Part shown: piece after piece, positions 61,148-64,000 of the stretch
Layout: each line of letters starts with the position of its first letter
Position numbering within the stretch: position 1 is the stretch's first letter
Assembly: GCF_900184965.1 (NCBI RefSeq)
Contig: NZ_FXYA01000214.1
Location: forward strand, 165,594 to 229,593
Length of the DNA: 64,000 nucleotides
Reading direction: 5' to 3'
From: Akkermansia muciniphila
Lineage (GTDB): Bacteria > Verrucomicrobiota > Verrucomicrobiia > Verrucomicrobiales > Akkermansiaceae
Notes under the pieces: generated by a model
What the model saw: only the letters and a program-made list of their open reading frames with translations
Told to the model about the DNA's origin: nothing
Database searches by the model: none
Made by a program: the position numbers and the translations under genes

Positions 61148-62608
61148 CTACCTCTTGACGGCCGATGCCGGCCCCTGGGCCCCGTAGGCGCTGACGCCCC
61201 TGACGGCGACAGCCCCCGCATCTCCCAGGAAAGATTTGGGCAGGGTTACGCGGGTCTGGCTGCCCGGAAGGAGGATGCGCGTGGCCCACCGGCTGCCGTA
61301 GCGCGCCTGAACGGCCCATTTCCGGGAGGGATTGCCGGACGGCTGCCAGGAGAGGGTTACGGTGGACCCGTTGTCCGCCACGTAAAAATTCTGCGGTTGT
61401 CCGGGCGTGCCGGTTCCGCACCAGGGCATGGCGGGCGGAACAGCCATGGAGGGATACAATCTGTTCAGGTATTTCTGGATGCCTCCTGCATTCCGCATGA
61501 TGGATTTGATGCTCCAGAAGCATTGCCCGGGGGCGGTTCTGGCAAGGCTGCGGGAATAGTTGACCTGAGCCGCTATTTCAGAGGCGGGGCGGCCCGGGTC
61601 TTCGCTGCTCATGATGCGTGCCGTGGCAATGCCGGGCCACACCGGGCGTCTGGAGTTCTGGGCTGCCCACCATTGCATCAATGCGGGAAAGCTCTGCTTG
61701 GCCGGGCTGCAGCGCCAGTAAAGCTGAGGGGCCAGGTAATCCACCCATCCGCGGGAAAGCCACTTGCGGGCGTCGCAGGCCAGGTGCTCGTAGGCGTCCA
61801 CTCCCGCTTCAATGCCGCCGGGAACGCCCGGCCTCCAGATGCCGAACGGGCTGACGCCCACCCGCACCCAGGGTTTGGAAGATTTGACGGATTTGTACAT
61901 GTCCTGCACGAAGTCGTCGATATAGCTCCGGCGCTGGGAGGGAGATTTCCCGTCTCCAAAGGCGGCGGGAGACCACGCCCGGCCGGGAGTGGGGTAGGGG
62001 TAGAAATAGTCGTCCAGGTGCACCCCGTCAATGTCGTAGCGGCGCACGACGTCCATGATAACTTTCAGCGCGTGGTCGCGGGAGGCGGAAGCGCTGGGGT
62101 TCATCAGCAGCACGGAGCCGGTTCGTTTCATCAAATCGGGGCGCATGAGGGAAACATGGTTGTGGCCTACGGCATGCTTGACGTTGGCCTTCGCCCGGAA
62201 GGGGTTGAACCAGGCGTGCAATTCAATGCCGCGGCGGTGAGCCTCCTGAATGGCGAAGGCCAGAGGGTCATACCCCGGATTGACTCCCGGGCCGGAGAGC
62301 CACTGGCTCCATGGCTCCAGAGAAGATCGGTACAGGGCGTCGGCATTCGGGCGCACCTGGAGAAACACGGCGTTCAGCTTTAACTGGGCGCAGGTATTCA
62401 GAATGTTCAACAGCTCCGCGCGCTGGGCTGCTCCGGGGAGGCCGGAACGGGAGGGCCAGTCAATGTTATGAACGGTGGATATCCATGCCGCGCGGAATTC
62501 CTGAGGGACGGCGGGGACGGATTCTCCGGAGGGCTGCCACCCGAGCGCCTGGGAAGCCAGGGCAAGCAGGGAGCAGGAAAAGGCACGAAACAGGGGAAAT
62601 CTGGTCAT
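61148..62608 (-). CDS. Secreted GH10-like glycosyl hydrolase (GHL10/DUF187)
   Basis: A 486-residue exported protein. Signal peptide FPLFRAFSCSLLALASQA, then EFRAAWISTVHNIDWPSRSG and HAWFNPFRAKANVKHAVGHN, diagnostic for the GHL10 (formerly DUF187) family. DIDGVHLDDYFYPYP is the conserved catalytic-site strand. A C-terminal fibronectin-like domain (PQNFYVADNGSTVTLSWQPS) ends it. It may cleave peptidoglycan or host/diet glycans; the family includes uncertain substrates. Start at 62608 (MTRFPLF) fits the signal peptide. Confidence 0.9.
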   Translation of the reverse strand: MTRFPLFRAFSCSLLALASQALGWQPSGESVPAVPQEFRAAWISTVHNIDWPSRSGLPGAAQRAELLNILNTCAQLKLNAVFLQVRPNADALYRSSLEPWSQWLSGPGVNPGYDPLAFAIQEAHRRGIELHAWFNPFRAKANVKHAVGHNHVSLMRPDLMKRTGSVLLMNPSASASRDHALKVIMDVVRRYDIDGVHLDDYFYPYPTPGRAWSPAAFGDGKSPSQRRSYIDDFVQDMYKSVKSSKPWVRVGVSPFGIWRPGVPGGIEAGVDAYEHLACDARKWLSRGWVDYLAPQLYWRCSPAKQSFPALMQWWAAQNSRRPVWPGIATARIMSSEDPGRPASEIAAQVNYSRSLARTAPGQCFWSIKSIMRNAGGIQKYLNRLYPSMAVPPAMPWCGTGTPGQPQNFYVADNGSTVTLSWQPSGNPSRKWAVQARYGSRWATRILLPGSQTRVTLPKSFLGDAGAVAVRGVSAYGAQGPASAVKR

Positions 62609-62706
62609 GACGAGGGATGGAAAGGGGTGTTTCCGGAACATTTAACGCCCATTCGGCGGATCTGTCCATGACGGATGCCGGAGGTTCCGTCATGGAGAGG
62701 CGCCCC

Positions 62707-63459
62707 TCAGCAGGGCCTGGACGCCAGGCTGTTGATCAGGTGGGCGTTGAATCCGGCTCCGAAACCGTTGTCTATGTTGACGACGGAAACGCCGTTGGCG
62801 CAGGAATTCATCATGGCGAGCAGGGTGGTCACCCCGCGGAAATTGGCTCCATAGCCCACGCTCGTAGGCACGGCGATTACGGGGGCCTTTACCAGGCCTG
62901 CCAGCACGCTGGGAAGTGCTCCTTCCATGCCCGCCACGGCCACCAGCGCGGTAGCTTGGCGAATGGAGTCCAGATGGGAGACCAGGCGGTGCAGGCCGGC
63001 TACGCCGCAGTCCCGGTACCGGACTACACGGCTGCCCAGAAATTCCGCCGTCAGGGCGGCTTCCTCCGCTACGGATTGGTCCGAGGTCCCCGCGCTGACG
63101 ATGCCGACGAAACCCTTCGTCCGCGGGACGGGATTCGGAGCAATGCGCATGAGACGGGCTTCCGGGTGCATGTCCGCCGGAAAGGCGCGGGTCAGGTAGT
63201 CCAGAGCTTCCCCGCTCAGGCGCGTAGCCAGAACATTTTGTCCGGCGGCAAGCAGACTGCGGGCTATCTCTTCAATCTGCTCCGGCGTTTTTCCTGCGCC
63301 GTAAATGACTTCCGGGCATCCGGTACGTTCCAGGCGGTTGTAATCAATATCCGTGTGGGAAGAGGCGGGAGCGGTGGCGGCCCGGATTTTTTCCGCCGCT
63401 TCCTCCGTGGAAAGGCGGCCTTCCTCAAACTGGTGCAGGATGGCGGTAATGTCATTCAT
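62707..63459 (-). CDS. larB: Nickel-pincer cofactor biosynthesis protein LarB
   Basis: A 250-residue AIR carboxylase-like enzyme that carboxylates and hydrolyses nicotinic acid adenine dinucleotide in lactate racemase cofactor synthesis. Visible PurE-like core: GFVGIVSAGTSDQSVAEEAA, DCGVAGLHRLVSHL and VAVAGMEGALPSVLAGLV...PTSVGYG. It overlaps larE by four bases (ATGA). Confidence 0.93.
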   Translation of the reverse strand: MNDITAILHQFEEGRLSTEEAAEKIRAATAPASSHTDIDYNRLERTGCPEVIYGAGKTPEQIEEIARSLLAAGQNVLATRLSGEALDYLTRAFPADMHPEARLMRIAPNPVPRTKGFVGIVSAGTSDQSVAEEAALTAEFLGSRVVRYRDCGVAGLHRLVSHLDSIRQATALVAVAGMEGALPSVLAGLVKAPVIAVPTSVGYGANFRGVTTLLAMMNSCANGVSVVNIDNGFGAGFNAHLINSLASRPC

Positions 63460-63998
63460 GATGGTTCGTTCATGCTCCCTCTGGAATATCCTTCCAGATC
63501 CAGGGTGATGTGGCGGAAACCCAGTTCCCGCAGTCGGCGCGCCACGGTGGCGGCAAGTTTCCTGTTCCAGAACAGGTCGCCTTCCTTTTCCGGCAATTCA
63601 ATGCGGGCCAGGCTGTCTCCGTGGACACGGACGCGGCAGCCTTTCAGCCCCAGGGTCCTCAGGAAAGATTCCGCTGCGTCCACGCGTCTCAGCAGGGCTT
63701 CCGTTACGGGACGGTTGTGCTCCAGCCGGGTCAGCAGGCATGCGTAGGCCGGTTTGCCGCTGACTGATTCCGGAAGGCCCAGCCGGCAGGCCAGACGGCG
63801 GATATCCGCCTTGTCCATGGCAGCTTCCAGAAAGGGACTCGGGATGCCGAGTTCCTGCAAAGCTCTGCGTCCGGGCCGGTAGTCGTCCAGGTCGTCAAGA
63901 TTGGAGCCGTCCGCCAGCAGGGGGAACCCCAGCTCCGCCGCTTTGTCTGCCAGAGAGGAAAACAGGGCGTGCTTGCACAGGTAGCAGCGCAGGGGCGG
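63456..63998 (-). CDS. larE: ATP-dependent sulfur transferase LarE, 3' part
   Basis: Partial gene cut by the right edge. The visible 180 residues include RCYLCKHALF, the conserved cysteine region used as sacrificial sulfur donor, and GKPAYACLLTRLEHN; the PP-loop lies outside the window. LarE inserts sulphur into the pincer nucleotide after LarB. Overlap with larB by four bases indicates one operon. Confidence 0.9.
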   Translation of the reverse strand, partial: PPLRCYLCKHALFSSLADKAAELGFPLLADGSNLDDLDDYRPGRRALQELGIPSPFLEAAMDKADIRRLACRLGLPESVSGKPAYACLLTRLEHNRPVTEALLRRVDAAESFLRTLGLKGCRVRVHGDSLARIELPEKEGDLFWNRKLAATVARRLRELGFRHITLDLEGYSRGSMNEPS

Positions 63999-64000
63999 AT

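Noticed and set aside
61067..62383. 438-codon plus-strand ORF over the GHL10 gene
   Set aside because: Antisense; low-complexity Gly/Arg/Ala composition and no signal.
1..64000. CRISPR array or rRNA operon
   Set aside because: No regularly spaced repeats and no rRNA-like sequence were seen.

Overview
The window looks like a chromosomal segment from a Verrucomicrobiota gut bacterium, most probably Akkermansia or a close relative. I infer this from the high-GC coding style, a short secreted protein ending in a VPEP/transmembrane/RRRR PEP-CTERM tail, DUF6056-like and other large membrane proteins, and the general gene repertoire. No database search was possible, so the genus is an inference. 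Most of the sequence is ordinary core genome, interrupted by two accessory regions.

Region 1 (1-3972) is a decaying defence island. It holds the 3' part of a type III restriction-like helicase gene, a frameshifted SIR2-like gene coupled to it, scraps of a GIY-YIG-like gene and a nuclease-like ORF, and AT-rich spacer. It ends exactly at the 3' end of a tRNA-Leu(UAG), the classical place for integrative elements. Region 2 (4057-21257) is core and membrane functions: uvrB (with an unusual internal insertion), a polytopic membrane protein, rpmI-rplT, rseP, a DUF6056-like protein, a PEP-CTERM protein, the addA/addB helicase-nuclease pair and an EamA transporter. Two inverted-repeat-bounded intergenic elements of about 175 bp lie here.

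Region 3 (21431-28593) is the most interesting part. A tyrosine integrase is divergent from a three-gene operon: an MmeI-like DNA methyltransferase with a degenerate nuclease motif, a DEAD/DEAH helicase overlapping the next gene by 8 bases, and a T5orf172/GIY-YIG-type protein. The set resembles the Bacillus yeeA-yeeB-yeeC arrangement. The divergent intergenic region carries two exact inverted copies of a 16-mer that flank a strong promoter-like sequence, which suggests a recombinase-controlled invertible promoter. The target-recognition part of the methyltransferase gene is abruptly AT-rich, as if exchanged horizontally.

Region 4 (28702-48489) holds a very large alpha-2-macroglobulin with an intact thioester motif, an iron alcohol dehydrogenase, tRNA-Arg(CCU), ogt, an orphan phage-virion-like protein, an OB-fold lipoprotein, an HExxH membrane protease, tsaB, citrate synthase, trmL, a DEDD exonuclease, smpB, rpoZ, a pseudouridine synthase, a putative lysozyme-like secreted protein, ndk and two glycosyltransferases.

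Region 5 (48490-64000) starts with a compact pilus/type II secretion operon (two GspE/PilB ATPases, a GspF/PilC protein and a pseudopilin, all on the minus strand). It continues with dus, a YlbF-family protein with a cysteine-rich tail, an aspartate aminotransferase, murJ, a nucleotidyltransferase-GHMP-kinase fusion, a superoxide dismutase with a Tat-like signal, a GH10-like secreted hydrolase, and larB-larE for the nickel-pincer cofactor, with larE running off the right edge. Rho-independent terminators separate most transcription units.
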